A stretch of 56,567 bases of DNA from Thermaerobacter marianensis (GTDB taxonomy: Bacteria > Bacillota > Sulfobacillia > DVGY01). This document shows, piece by piece, positions 1 to 8,940 of the stretch. Under the pieces are notes generated by a model. It saw only the letters and a program-made list of their open reading frames with translations, made no database searches and was not told the DNA's origin. The first letter of the stretch is position 1. Each line of letters starts with the position of its first letter. Both the position numbers and the translations under genes were made by a program. The stretch lies in the NCBI GenBank assembly GCA_020724425.1, contig DYGY01000003.1, forward strand, positions 8,666 through 65,232, given 5' to 3'.

Positions 1-913
1 CCTGTTCCTTAATCAATCGTTCTTTCCCACTAATGCTTTTCTTCCCCACCTGTTTGCGTAAGACCATGTTGAATTTCAAAGATAACTCTTGTTCATGTTT
101 CCTAACATATCTTAAAAGACTCATCCCTTTGCCATTGAGCATCCAATATTCTTCTAAAGGTTCGAAAAACAAATCCTTTCCCTCTAAATCAACCCCCGGG
201 AATCTCTTGTCTAACCACTCTTTATCCCGGCCTTCGCCAAGCTCTGTTAGAAGCTCTTTGACCAATTGCCAGTCTGCAAGCTCTTCAACTAGTGGTTCTA
301 GTTCATTAAAAGCCTTATATTCATCATATGATTCTTCAGAGAACAACATGGAATCACTACCTGTAGCATAATCATTCATGAGCCCTTCCCTTTGTATATC
401 GGTACTCAGTTCTATCGCCTCTATCTGCCTTAACTCTACCCCTTGTTTGATTATTGCTTGTTCAACACCTGATACAAGCCAGATTATTTCAGCCACCATA
501 TCCCTTTGAAAAGTGGTAGTTATATGTACATGATTCTTATGGGCCTCTTTCACTCTGGCATTCTGACCATAGTTTAATGATCCGGATACCCTCCCCCCGC
601 CAACAGCCGTCTGGATATCAATATAGTCAGGAGATAACCTAGTAGCCTTTATCGCATCAGAAATAGCCCTGCTAACCACCTCAGGGTTTAACAGGGCTAT
701 ATCATGAAAAATATCTAGATGAAGAATCTCCCCCTTACCTTTCCTGCCATAAAAGACCTGACCGGCATCAAGATTAAGATTCACCTCAACAACACCAGCT
801 AGCTCCGGCAATATATAATGGGGATGGGTAGAACAGACTGTTGTCTCGCCAATCCTCAAAGGATATCCTTTTTTCAAAACTAAGTCTGCTTCATGAAGCA
901 TAACCCTGTTCAA
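1..913 (-). CDS. Unrecognised protein, partner of Mg-chelatase-like ATPase (3' end beyond window)
   Basis: An open frame on the minus strand runs from about 913 off the left edge, giving roughly 300 residues with no stop. The start is not certain: a TTG at 913 overlaps the TGA of the upstream ATPase gene (TTGA) and sits behind GGGAG, while an in-frame ATG lies at 901. The protein is soluble and mixed alpha/beta, with a charged C-terminal part; I see no signal peptide or membrane segment. I do not recognise the family. The translational overlap with the AAA+ ATPase says the two are made together and probably act together, as MoxR/ChlI-type ATPases usually do with a dedicated partner. I see no obvious von Willebrand MIDAS (DxSxS) in the visible part, but the C-terminus is missing. 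Confidence 0.75.
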   Translation of the reverse strand, partial: MNRVMLHEADLVLKKGYPLRIGETTVCSTHPHYILPELAGVVEVNLNLDAGQVFYGRKGKGEILHLDIFHDIALLNPEVVSRAISDAIKATRLSPDYIDIQTAVGGGRVSGSLNYGQNARVKEAHKNHVHITTTFQRDMVAEIIWLVSGVEQAIIKQGVELRQIEAIELSTDIQREGLMNDYATGSDSMLFSEESYDEYKAFNELEPLVEELADWQLVKELLTELGEGRDKEWLDKRFPGVDLEGKDLFFEPLEEYWMLNGKGMSLLRYVRKHEQELSLKFNMVLRKQVGKKSISGKERLIKEQ

Positions 914-2133
914 GAGAGCCACTCCCTTTGCCACCATAAATATGCTGACTCTGGCAGTTGCCTTAAAGGTTTTGCCTTCATCTTGGATGCCCTTACCTCC
1001 CTCACCCAGGAAAAAGGGTTAAGAAACCTGTGCCACCAGGAGCTATCTTCCTCAGCCTTTACCAAAGGTACCGTTTGTGGAGTATGGACTGTAGTCCATT
1101 CAGATATGGATTCTCCCCCTGTTCCCTTTGGTGGCTCATCTTTATCCTGACTAGTCAAGCGACTCATCAATCTGTTAAATGTCCTTTGATCAAGCCTGTG
1201 TTGAAGAATTAGAGGAGCAACAGCCGCAATAGCTCCGGCAAACTCTCTGCCAAAAAGCCGTTCTCTAACCATCCAGACAGAAACGGCATCTCGCCAGGCT
1301 TCCAAACCCCTTAGTGACTCTAAATTAAACTGCACATACAAATCTGCCAGTTCTCTTAGAACATCTTCCTCCAAAACTACTTCATAATCAAGCTCATCTA
1401 AATCCAACAAGAAGATGCTCTTTTCAATCCTTTTGCTCTGTCTTTTTAAGACAGCTAGTACATCCTCTACCTGATCTGGTCTGCTCATTAGAACATGAAA
1501 ATCAAAACGATCAGCTAATTGCCTACGTATCTCCGCTAATGGCCCTGGTTCCTCATCCGGATTGCTAGCAGCTAAAACTGTAACCTCTACACGTATGGTT
1601 ACAATAGGGAGTCCAGCCTCTTCAATCTGTAGCCTCCCCGGCTTAGTCCCCATAACATCAAGCAAAACATCTGTTAACTCTGGAGATGTATCAGCCAAAC
1701 GATTAATCTCATCAATGAAGATGATACCCCGATGTGCCTGCGCAATAGTCCCAGGCAACAAAGCTGTCTCCGGTCTTTCATTAGTTAACTTCTCTAGATC
1801 AATAGTTCCGACCACTGTACCCACCTTGGCTGAATGAGAAATCTCCAAGAAAGGCATAGGAATCCATTCAGTATCCCAAACCATCTCCCTATCCTTATGC
1901 AAAGGACAGTGAGGCTTTTGGGGATCACAATTATACTTACATCCCTTAATCCTCTCAATCTTAGGCAGAACACTCTTAACAGATCTAATAATACTAGTCT
2001 TTCCCGTACCCCTTAACCCCTCCACATGAAGATGTAGAGGTCTCTTTCTAGCTAATGAGAGAAAGGATAGCTCTAAAGCCATGAACAAATCCAGATTCCC
2101 TTTGTGTCTTACCAAACTTAAATACTCTTGCAT
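910..2133 (-). CDS. Magnesium-chelatase/MoxR-like AAA+ ATPase
   Basis: AAA+ ATPase of about 407 residues. The Walker A is GLRGTGKTS near residues 40-48, followed by a Cys-rich stretch (CKYNCDPQKPHCPLH) like the CxxC-type insert found in chelatase I subunits. Walker B is GIIFIDEINRL near residue 135, and an arginine-containing sensor region (RRQLADRFDFHV) lies near 210. This matches the ChlI/BchI-like branch rather than canonical MoxR. There are no bacteriochlorophyll or cobaltochelatase genes nearby, so it is more likely a protein-remodelling or unknown chelatase-like motor. I place the start at the ATG at 2133 because GGGAGG lies 5 bases upstream; a longer GTG start at 2145 has no well-placed ribosome binding site. 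The gene overlaps the unrecognised downstream gene, forming a two-gene unit. Confidence 0.85.
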   Translation of the reverse strand: MQEYLSLVRHKGNLDLFMALELSFLSLARKRPLHLHVEGLRGTGKTSIIRSVKSVLPKIERIKGCKYNCDPQKPHCPLHKDREMVWDTEWIPMPFLEISHSAKVGTVVGTIDLEKLTNERPETALLPGTIAQAHRGIIFIDEINRLADTSPELTDVLLDVMGTKPGRLQIEEAGLPIVTIRVEVTVLAASNPDEEPGPLAEIRRQLADRFDFHVLMSRPDQVEDVLAVLKRQSKRIEKSIFLLDLDELDYEVVLEEDVLRELADLYVQFNLESLRGLEAWRDAVSVWMVRERLFGREFAGAIAAVAPLILQHRLDQRTFNRLMSRLTSQDKDEPPKGTGGESISEWTTVHTPQTVPLVKAEEDSSWWHRFLNPFSWVREVRASKMKAKPLRQLPESAYLWWQREWLS

Positions 2134-2189
2134 ATATCCTCCCACCCTTCTCTAATTTGCTAGTATATCCAAAGGATAGGAGTTTTAGC

Positions 2190-2218
2190 AAAAAACCCGG
2201 TAGCACTTGCCACCGGGT
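2190..2218 (-). terminator. Rho-independent terminator after secDF
   Basis: Read on the minus strand, a 10-bp stem with one mismatch (ACCCGGTGGC / GCTACCGGGT) closes an AAGT loop and is followed by six T. It begins a few bases after the secF stop. Confidence 0.85.
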
Positions 2219-2223
2219 CATAC

Positions 2224-3105
2224 TTACATGATAACTTTTTTTCTAAGCCTCTGTCTTTCCATCCAGTCAACCCAGATAGGGCTAGCAACAAAAATCGATG
2301 AATATGCACCTGCAAGAACACCGACCATCAGAGCCAAAGCAAACTCTTGAATAGTCTTGCCACCAAAGAAATACAGAGCACTAACAGCTAGCAACGTAGT
2401 TATTGTAGTGTTAATCGAACGATTTAAGGTCTGACTAATAGACCTATCAACAAGTGAGACATAACTCTCATTAGCCTTCATTGTCTTCTTGTTCTCTCTA
2501 ATCCTATCAAAGATAACGATGGTATCATTGATAGAGTAACCAAACACAGTTAACATCGCTGGAATTATCGTTGAGCTAACCTCAATCTGAAATAAAGCAA
2601 AAAACCCAAACAAGATGATAATATCATGAAATAGAGCTGCAATTGCTGAGACAGCAAACTTCCACTCAAACCGAATACTAATGTAACCAATCATCGCTAG
2701 TGTAGCTATCAACAGAGCTAAACCACCAGCTCTTTTCAACTCATCACCAATAGTTGGACTGACCTGTTCAAACTCTAAAGCCTCAAATTCACTAATGTTT
2801 ATCCGCAAATCACTAAAGATCTGCTCTCTTTGATAGTCCTCTATATGGGGAGTCTGAATCAAAACCTCATTAGGCGAGTCCTTAACTTGCTGAATCTTTG
2901 CATTCTCTAACCCATGTAGGGCTAAGACGGCCCTAACCTCTTCAATAGTTACATCTCTTTCAAATCTCAAATCCCAACGGTTACCACCTGTAAAATCTAT
3001 CCCCAAATTCAAACCAAAAGTAAAGAGGAAGATAATGCTTAAGACTACAGCCACAAGGGTAATGCTATGCCAGATCTTCCTTTTTCCCATTAGCTGTACA
3101 TTCAT
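2224..3105 (-). CDS. secF: Protein translocase subunit SecF
   Basis: SecF, an inner-membrane RND-type accessory of the Sec translocon that uses proton motive force to finish protein export. The 293-residue sequence has the N-terminal membrane segment followed by FGLNLGIDFTGGN (about 28-41), a short periplasmic domain, and five further hydrophobic segments with the conserved FGYSINDTIVIFDRIREN signature near 185-203. Length and order are normal for the family. The start overlaps the secD stop by four bases (ATGA), which implies translational coupling. A terminator follows directly. Confidence 0.96.
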   Translation of the reverse strand: MNVQLMGKRKIWHSITLVAVVLSIIFLFTFGLNLGIDFTGGNRWDLRFERDVTIEEVRAVLALHGLENAKIQQVKDSPNEVLIQTPHIEDYQREQIFSDLRINISEFEALEFEQVSPTIGDELKRAGGLALLIATLAMIGYISIRFEWKFAVSAIAALFHDIIILFGFFALFQIEVSSTIIPAMLTVFGYSINDTIVIFDRIRENKKTMKANESYVSLVDRSISQTLNRSINTTITTLLAVSALYFFGGKTIQEFALALMVGVLAGAYSSIFVASPIWVDWMERQRLRKKVIM

Positions 3106-4340
3106 GATTGTGCCCCCTTTACACCAAACAACCGGGCAGGATTCTTAATCCATCCTGTTCTGGCTAAAGTCCTAAGGAGATATCGTGTGATAACCAAAGC
3201 CGTGAACATACTAACCAAAATACCAATGGTTAATGTCAAAGCAAACCCCTTAACAGGACCAGTACCCAAAAAGAACAGTACAGTTGTTGCAATCAATGTT
3301 GTAATGTTTGCATCAAGAATAGTTGAGAGGGCATTATCAAACCCAGAATCAATTGATGCTCTTAGAGTCTTGCCAATCCTTAACTCCTCTTTAATTCTCT
3401 CATAGATAATAATGTTGGCATCAACAGCAATACCTATAGAAAGAATCAAACCTGCAATACCTGGTAAGGTAATAGTAGCGTTAATAGCTGCTAGGGCCCA
3501 TAACACAAGAACCAAGTAGATAGCTAAAGCCACATCAGCCCAAAGACCCGGTATCCGATACAGAAGGAACATAAAAGCCAAAACAGCAGCTGCTGCAATA
3601 ATAGCCGCCGTCATACTCCTATCAATAGAGTCCTGACCTAAAGTAGCACTGACCGCACGAGTCTCAATAATTCGTAACTCAACAGGCAAGGCACCGGAAC
3701 TTAGCATAACTGCCAGATTCTGTGCATCCTCCATGGTACCGACACCACTAATAATTGCACTGCCTCCGGTAATGACACTCTCAACAGTCGGACTAGAGAT
3801 AATCTCACCATCAAGCATGATGTGCAAAGGTTTATTGAGATTCGCTCTAGTGGCCTCTTCAAACTTCCTAGCTCCGTCACTATTAAAATCCAAGTTAACT
3901 ATCGCCTGTCCAAACTGATTCAGAGCAGCATCAGCAGAAATTAAGTCTGCTCCTGTAACCCAGACAGTACCACTCTCATCGATAAACTCTAGCATAGCTG
4001 TAGTCCCTAGAATCTCTAAAGCCTCTTCCGGATTACTAATACCGGGAAGCTCAACAATAATGCGATCCCTACCCTGTCTTTGAATATTAGGCTCAGTTAC
4101 CCCTAAAGAATCAATTCGCTGTCTAATTACCTCAACAGCCATTGTCATCGATTGATCAGTAACAGGATTATCAGGTGTATCTACACCCTCATAAATAACA
4201 TAAATACCCCCAGCAAGATCCAAACCCTGATTCAACTTGCCTGTCACAGGGTCCAAATAGAGCTGCCAAAAGACAATGCCTGCAGCCAAAAGCAGAATTA
4301 GCACAAGATATATCTTGTTCTTTGTCTGTGCCTTTTTCAT
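3102..4340 (-). CDS. secD: Protein translocase subunit SecD
   Basis: SecD, partner of SecF in the SecDF complex. The protein (about 412 residues from the chosen start) has one N-terminal membrane helix, the GLDLAGGIYV motif near residue 38, a periplasmic domain, and five C-terminal helices with LPGIAGLILSIGIAVDANI and IIYERIKEEL signatures around 290-325. The ATG at 4340 is preferred because GGAGG lies 8 bases upstream; an earlier start at 4358 would overlap that ribosome binding site. The gene is the first of a two-gene operon with secF. It is shorter than the enterobacterial SecD, as is normal for Bacillota. Confidence 0.95.
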   Translation of the reverse strand: MKKAQTKNKIYLVLILLLAAGIVFWQLYLDPVTGKLNQGLDLAGGIYVIYEGVDTPDNPVTDQSMTMAVEVIRQRIDSLGVTEPNIQRQGRDRIIVELPGISNPEEALEILGTTAMLEFIDESGTVWVTGADLISADAALNQFGQAIVNLDFNSDGARKFEEATRANLNKPLHIMLDGEIISSPTVESVITGGSAIISGVGTMEDAQNLAVMLSSGALPVELRIIETRAVSATLGQDSIDRSMTAAIIAAAAVLAFMFLLYRIPGLWADVALAIYLVLVLWALAAINATITLPGIAGLILSIGIAVDANIIIYERIKEELRIGKTLRASIDSGFDNALSTILDANITTLIATTVLFFLGTGPVKGFALTLTIGILVSMFTALVITRYLLRTLARTGWIKNPARLFGVKGAQS

Positions 4341-4366
4341 TAACAAAACCTCCATCAAAGATTGTC

Positions 4367-4410
4367 AAAAAAAAGAAGCAGCACCTCGGTCAATTATATC
4401 CCCGGTGCCG
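4367..4410 (-). terminator. Probable terminator after the HD-domain gene
   Basis: On the minus strand CGGCACC pairs with GGTGCTG (one wobble) and a T-rich tail with eight consecutive T follows. It lies between the HD-domain gene stop and the secD start. Confidence 0.65.
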
Positions 4411-4422
4411 AATCCCTGTCAA

Positions 4423-5082
4423 TTAAAGCAACTGAGCATTGTTGATAACCAACCCAAAGTCTCTACCCAAATAAGTTGCCGCCCGTCGACAGAGCATCAT
4501 ACGACTAAGAAAAATTTCAAAATAGTCCATTACAGGCGAAATCTCAGTATCAACAGTTAATTCTAGAACTATACTTGATTGCCCTTCTCCAACTCTCAAA
4601 AAAGACCTAGTAACAGCATAATTAACCCTATCATGAATATCAAAGGTAGCAAGATCCTTATTGCGAACCCTAGTTCTATGCACATCAGTCTTATCAGCTA
4701 ATATCAAGGCCGCAGATATGGGATTAACAGCATGGCCATAAGCTTCCTCATGATTACCGATAGCAGAAACAACTAGAGCCAACTCATAAGGCTCCATCCC
4801 CATTTCCCGTAAGATCTTCCAAGCTATCTGTGCTCCACTCTCTGGGTGACCATGTCTGGCTATCATATTCCCAACATCATGCAAATACCCTGCAATAGAT
4901 GCTAGCTCTGCTTCCCTCTTGCTGTAGCCCAACCTCAACAAGACATTCCCGGCAATGGAAGCTACTAACTCCACATGCCTAAAACCATGCTCAGTAAAAC
5001 CCATGGCAGCAAGACTCTCATCCCCACGCTGAATATAGGTCTCTAACTCTTTATTCTTTTTCACATCATTAAGAGTTACCAT
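4423..5082 (-). CDS. HD-domain metal-dependent phosphohydrolase
   Basis: A 219-residue HD-superfamily protein, normally a metal-dependent phosphohydrolase or phosphodiesterase. Metal-binding motifs are visible: the H of GFRHVELV near residue 36, HD in GYLHDVGNMIARHGHPESG near 68-86, HEE in IGNHEE near 110, and D in LILADKTDVH near 129. The C-terminal 60 residues form a domain I do not recognise. The substrate is unknown. The gene starts 4 bases downstream of a decayed ATPase pseudogene, so it was probably its operon partner. A T-rich hairpin follows. Confidence 0.85.
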   Translation of the reverse strand: MVTLNDVKKNKELETYIQRGDESLAAMGFTEHGFRHVELVASIAGNVLLRLGYSKREAELASIAGYLHDVGNMIARHGHPESGAQIAWKILREMGMEPYELALVVSAIGNHEEAYGHAVNPISAALILADKTDVHRTRVRNKDLATFDIHDRVNYAVTRSFLRVGEGQSSIVLELTVDTEISPVMDYFEIFLSRMMLCRRAATYLGRDFGLVINNAQLL

Positions 5083-5086
5083 TCAA

Positions 5087-6247
5087 TCACCTGACCTTTA
5101 CGGTTCTACATCTGTTAATAGCCATCAATACTTCTTGGATTCTTGGTAAGGCAAATTCCCCCTGTGCCTGACCATAGGGAGAACAAACCACTTCCAAACC
5201 TTCCTTTTCAATTAAAGCATATACTTCCTCCAATGAATCTCTTAAAGGCTTATTCACCTTAAGATAATCCATAATAGCACCAATCGTACGAACCTGACTC
5301 TCACTCACCAGCTGCTCCACAAGAGCTAAATCAATATCAGTATTACCAAACTGTATCTCTTTACCTCTAACCTTCACTATTCTTTTCTTCCCCTTATATG
5401 GCTCTAATCCTCCTACAATAATACGATTATTGATTTGACCAAAGGAAGAATCTCCTTCTCTGTACCTTTTTGTTATAACTTCACTAGCTATCTCTTTATC
5501 TCTATCGGTAAGATCATAAACCTACTCATCTAGCATGAGCACATGATCTGCCACATCAAGATAGTCTCCAGATCCGCTAATGACTAATATTGTGGTATAG
5601 CTGCCTAACTTTATCCTTAAAGGGTGTTATCGGCTCTTTTCCTTATGATTTATCTCTTGCATCCCCCTAATCACGAAATTAGTAGCACTGGTATCCTCTC
5701 TAAAAGCAAAAGAGATGTACCGATTTCAAGAGCTTCCATGATATTAGTTGCCTGAGAGGTACTCCCACTAGCCTCATGGGAAATAAGCCTCTTTGCATCC
5801 TGCCCATAGGGTAACTTGTTGATAAATGGACTTATACACTTTCTCAACCCGACGCCCATCTTCCGCTCTAATCTTAACAGCATCCTGGTAACAACTAGCT
5901 CCCTGCCATCCAAAGGAACATGACTTAAGATACCTTAAAAGACCACCCTTACCCCTTCCTTGTCTGCCTCTAACAGCATCAAAAATTGCAGCTTGGAACC
6001 TCCAAGTAAGGTAGTCTTCTAAAGCAACTCTTCTAACTCCACTCCAGAGCTCCTCTGGAAAAACACTCACCCTTATTCTGCTCGGAGCAGCGAAAGGATT
6101 ACCCTGCACATGATCAATATACAAAGTATAAAAAGAAAAATCATACACACCTTCAATATCCTTGTAACTCTTATAACCACGACCATCAATTTTTTGCAAC
6201 CTATTCTTGAGGTCTTTCACCAAATCACCCCACTCATAATCAACCAT
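5087..6247 (-). pseudogene. Decayed ABC-class P-loop ATPase (PF09818/COG3044-like) pseudogene
   Basis: Fragments in all three minus frames join into one recognisable protein. The N-terminal domain (about 6247-5960) has IDGRGYKSYKDIEGVYDF and HVQGNPFAAPSRIRV. There is then a jump to VPLDGRELVVT, AVKIRAEDGRRVEKV in another frame, ISPFINKLPYG and ASGSTSQATNIMEAL. EDTSATNFVIR and EPITPFKDKVRQLY follow, each after a shift, then TTILVISGSGDYLDVADHVL, an in-frame TAG at 5522-5524, and the C-terminal domain ending at 5087. The middle part, including the Walker A loop, is deleted. At least four frame changes and one nonsense codon are visible, so the ATPase cannot be made. Intact members are about 560 residues; this relic spans only about 1.16 kb. 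An original start near 6247 is inferred. Confidence 0.88.
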
Positions 6248-6283
6248 AACCCCGGCTATGCTAATCTTAAAGGAGATGATATC

Positions 6284-6637
6284 GTGGATTTCTTTAAGAT
6301 GCTGCAAAGAAATGATAGCAAAGCGATACTAGCAAGATTTGTGGACCCTGATCAAGCCAGGAGAGCCAAAGCAATACTCAGTGCTAACGGAATAACAGAG
6401 GTTGAAATTGATGACCTTTCCGAACCATCCAAAACAACCATTGAAGAACCCTTTCCAGCTACACTAAGTAATGCTGATACAGATGATGATAGGATTCTTG
6501 ATGCCGCTACTTCCACATTCACAGGTCTATCAGCAGATGAACTAGTTAAGCCAAAGACACTGCTGACTGTGGTAGCAGAAAAAGAAAACTACCATCGAGC
6601 CCTAGCAATACTCAGAGAGTTTGATGCCGAAATCTAA
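6284..6637 (+). CDS. Small unrecognised protein, 117 aa
   Basis: A plus-strand gene starting at GTG 6284, with AGGAG nine bases upstream. An ATG-started frame reaching back to 6110 would run through the antisense of the neighbouring pseudogene and is not credible. The product has two similar halves that each look like a strand-helix unit: FVDPDQARRAKAILSANGI near the start and VVAEKENYHRALAILREF at the end, separated by an acidic linker. This pattern resembles small sensing or stress proteins of the YflT type, but I do not recognise the family. The stop overlaps the stop of gatD by four bases in a convergent arrangement, with no terminator between them. Confidence 0.7.
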   Translation: MDFFKMLQRNDSKAILARFVDPDQARRAKAILSANGITEVEIDDLSEPSKTTIEEPFPATLSNADTDDDRILDAATSTFTGLSADELVKPKTLLTVVAEKENYHRALAILREFDAEI

Positions 6638-7365
6638 CTAAGACTTCTTTTTACCATTACTTGATGAGCACTCTCTTCAAGATTATCATTTAGCTCTTGC
6701 AATTGTACTTGTCCAAACTTTCTCTCTAAAGCCCTTGTTAAGAGCCAATCAGTTATCTTAGGATTCTTGGGTAAGAGGGATCCATGTATATAGGTACCAA
6801 TTATATTACCCTGTACACTACCTTCAAAACCATCCTCACCATTATTGCCACTACCTGATAGTACCTTTCCTAATGGTTTAACCTCACTACCAAGAAAAGT
6901 TCTGCCAGAATGGTTCTCAAAACCAACCACAGTTTGCTTCTCTCCTGTTAGCTCAGTCTCAAGAACAATATTACCTATGAGTCTTTTAGCTCCAGCTTCA
7001 GTAGAGATATCCAAAAGCCCAAGACCCTCAACTTCCTCACCTGTACTCAAACGATAATACTTACCAAGAAGCTGATAACCACCACAAACAGCTAATAGAG
7101 GTACCCCACCATCTGCCGCATCTAACAACGAATTACCTTTAACTAGTTTCAAATCCTTAGCAATAAGGGTTTGATCCCTATCCTGACCTCCACCAATAAA
7201 CAGGAGATCATACTGACTTAAATCCACTTCTTCATTCAAACCAATGCTCTCCACCATAACACCTATACTTCTCCACTCTGCCCGCTTAGCTAGAGCAATA
7301 ACGTTACCCCTATCACCATAAAGATTAAGATGTTCAGGATACAAATGTCCGATTCTTAGATGCAT
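6634..7365 (-). CDS. gatD: Lipid II isoglutaminyl synthase, glutamine amidotransferase subunit GatD
   Basis: CobB/CobQ-like class I glutamine amidotransferase that supplies ammonia to MurT for amidating the D-glutamate of lipid II. The sequence shows HLYPEHLNLYGDRGN at 8-22, the nucleophile elbow LAVCGGYQLLG near 92-102, and the catalytic His in GTYIHGSLLPKNP near 190-203. The length of 243 is normal. It lies 15 bases downstream of murT, the standard murT-gatD operon. The amidation affects cell-wall cross-linking and antibiotic tolerance in Gram-positive bacteria. Confidence 0.94.
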   Translation of the reverse strand: MHLRIGHLYPEHLNLYGDRGNVIALAKRAEWRSIGVMVESIGLNEEVDLSQYDLLFIGGGQDRDQTLIAKDLKLVKGNSLLDAADGGVPLLAVCGGYQLLGKYYRLSTGEEVEGLGLLDISTEAGAKRLIGNIVLETELTGEKQTVVGFENHSGRTFLGSEVKPLGKVLSGSGNNGEDGFEGSVQGNIIGTYIHGSLLPKNPKITDWLLTRALERKFGQVQLQELNDNLEESAHQVMVKRSLS

Positions 7366-7380
7366 ACAAGTCCACTCCCT

Positions 7381-8781
7381 TTAAGCAGAACGCATTCTCT
7401 TTTTCTCTGTCTTCCAGTATCCCTGAACCTGACCTCTCTTACGCAAAACATCTTGAAGCTTCAACATGGCTGTATAGCTTGGCAAAATGTATAGCCTGCT
7501 CTTGGCCTTCTCTAAAGAAATATCTAAAGCCTTCTCTATCTCAGGAACCACCACAAGTCTCTCTTCAGGTATTCCCGCATACTTAAGCCGTACTGCCATA
7601 TCCTGAGCTCTCAGACCAGAAACTACAATCTCATTACTTGCCTTTTGAGCTAAAGTCTCAAAATCCACATCCCAGAACCAGGATATATCTCTACCATCAG
7701 CATCAAGATCATTTACCACTATTAACAACTGATCCTCTACAATCTCCTCTAACAAAGTCTCCATAACTGCATTAAAGCCAGCAGGATTCTTAACAAGACT
7801 TATAAGTGTCTCCTTAGTTATTCCATCTTGAGTTCCTAAAAGAAGACGTTCCATTCTGCCAAAGGCTGCTCCTGTACCTCTAACAGCCTCCTTAATACCT
7901 GCTAAAGGGACATCAACAGTTAAAGCTACAGCTATGGCAGCTAAGAGATTATATAGGTTATATACCCCTGGTAAAGGAATATCTACCGTAAATATTCCCT
8001 GAGGAGAAGTAATCTCTGCTAAAAAACCACTGCTCCCCCTGTCTTCAAGTCTTGAGACAAAAACAGTTGGTTCAGGCCTCCTAAACCCACAACTACAATG
8101 GTAGTGGCCTAAATGAGCATAAAAATTCTTCTCATAAACATAGGACTCCCCACACTGTAAACAATGCCTAGCATCAGAAACATCAGCAAAAGCAGTATTC
8201 CTTAAAACATTGCTCTGCAGTCCATAAAAAACAACCCTAAGCTTATCAATTTCCTGCATCCCCAATTGAGCAGTCAAAGGATCATCAGCATTAAGCACAA
8301 TAGTACTACCTTCAGGTAGCAAACTTAGACCCTCTTTAACCAGCTGAACCGTCTTCCCCAACTCACCATAGCGATCAAGTTGATCACGAAAGAAATTGGT
8401 CACAAGAACCACCTGTGGCTGAATCTCTCTTACAGCCATCACCATATTAGCTTCATCAACCTCAAGAGTTGCAAATTCATTTTTCTGTCCATACTTTTCC
8501 ACATAAGCTGTGGTAATACCGGTGATAAGGTTGGCACCTGTATTATTGTACATAGCATTAAAACCAGCCTGAGTCAGCATAGAATATATCGCTTTGTTAG
8601 TAGTAGTTTTCCCATTAGTTCCTGTAACTAAAATATTCTTCTCAACCTTTAAAGAAAGATAAGGCAAAATACCAGGAAAGAGCTTACGAACAACCTTCCC
8701 GGGCCAGTTAGAACCACCTCTTCCAGTCAAACGAACCAAAAATATTAATGCTTTCCCAATTAATACAGCTATAAATCTCAT
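7381..8781 (-). CDS. murT: Lipid II isoglutaminyl synthase, Mur ligase-like subunit MurT
   Basis: Mur-ligase family ATPase that activates the alpha-carboxylate of the lipid II D-Glu for amidation with ammonia from GatD. The ATP loop is VTGTNGKTTT near residues 53-62, the NNTGAN motif lies near 79, and the middle-domain ribbon has Cys pairs CLQCGE and CSCGF typical of MurT. A MurT C-terminal domain follows. The ATG at 8781 is chosen because GAGGAGG lies 6 bases upstream; an extended start at 8802 lacks this. The gene is followed directly by gatD. Confidence 0.93.
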   Translation of the reverse strand: MRFIAVLIGKALIFLVRLTGRGGSNWPGKVVRKLFPGILPYLSLKVEKNILVTGTNGKTTTNKAIYSMLTQAGFNAMYNNTGANLITGITTAYVEKYGQKNEFATLEVDEANMVMAVREIQPQVVLVTNFFRDQLDRYGELGKTVQLVKEGLSLLPEGSTIVLNADDPLTAQLGMQEIDKLRVVFYGLQSNVLRNTAFADVSDARHCLQCGESYVYEKNFYAHLGHYHCSCGFRRPEPTVFVSRLEDRGSSGFLAEITSPQGIFTVDIPLPGVYNLYNLLAAIAVALTVDVPLAGIKEAVRGTGAAFGRMERLLLGTQDGITKETLISLVKNPAGFNAVMETLLEEIVEDQLLIVVNDLDADGRDISWFWDVDFETLAQKASNEIVVSGLRAQDMAVRLKYAGIPEERLVVVPEIEKALDISLEKAKSRLYILPSYTAMLKLQDVLRKRGQVQGYWKTEKKRMRSA

Positions 8782-8895
8782 AATGTGCCTCCTCTCATCC
8801 AACCTCTATTTTGACATAAATCTAACAAGCATTAAATATCAATTTCATGTAGACCGTGATAAAAATACTTAAAAATCTAATTAGTGGAATATGAA

Positions 8896-8930
8896 GCAAA
8901 AGTGACCTCCAGAACGGAAGTCACTTTTGC
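8896..8930 (-). terminator. Strong hairpin downstream of the chromate transporter
   Basis: A 15-bp stem with one wobble (GCAAAAGTGACTTCC / GGAGGTCACTTTTGC) and a 5-base loop. There is no long T tract outside the stem, though the 3' arm contains TTTT. It lies 10 bases after the transporter stop. Confidence 0.7.
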
Positions 8931-8940
8931 AGAAAAATAT

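Noticed and set aside
33-371. Plus-strand ORF of 112 codons
   Set aside because: Antisense to the long minus-strand frame that continues off the left edge; low-complexity Ser-rich translation and no ribosome binding site.
5671-5913. Separate 80-codon minus-strand ORF
   Set aside because: It is one frame segment of the ABC-class ATPase pseudogene, not an independent gene.
6110-6283. Upstream extension of the small plus-strand protein
   Set aside because: Lies antisense to the N-terminal domain of the ATPase pseudogene; a GTG at 6284 with AGGAG is a better start.
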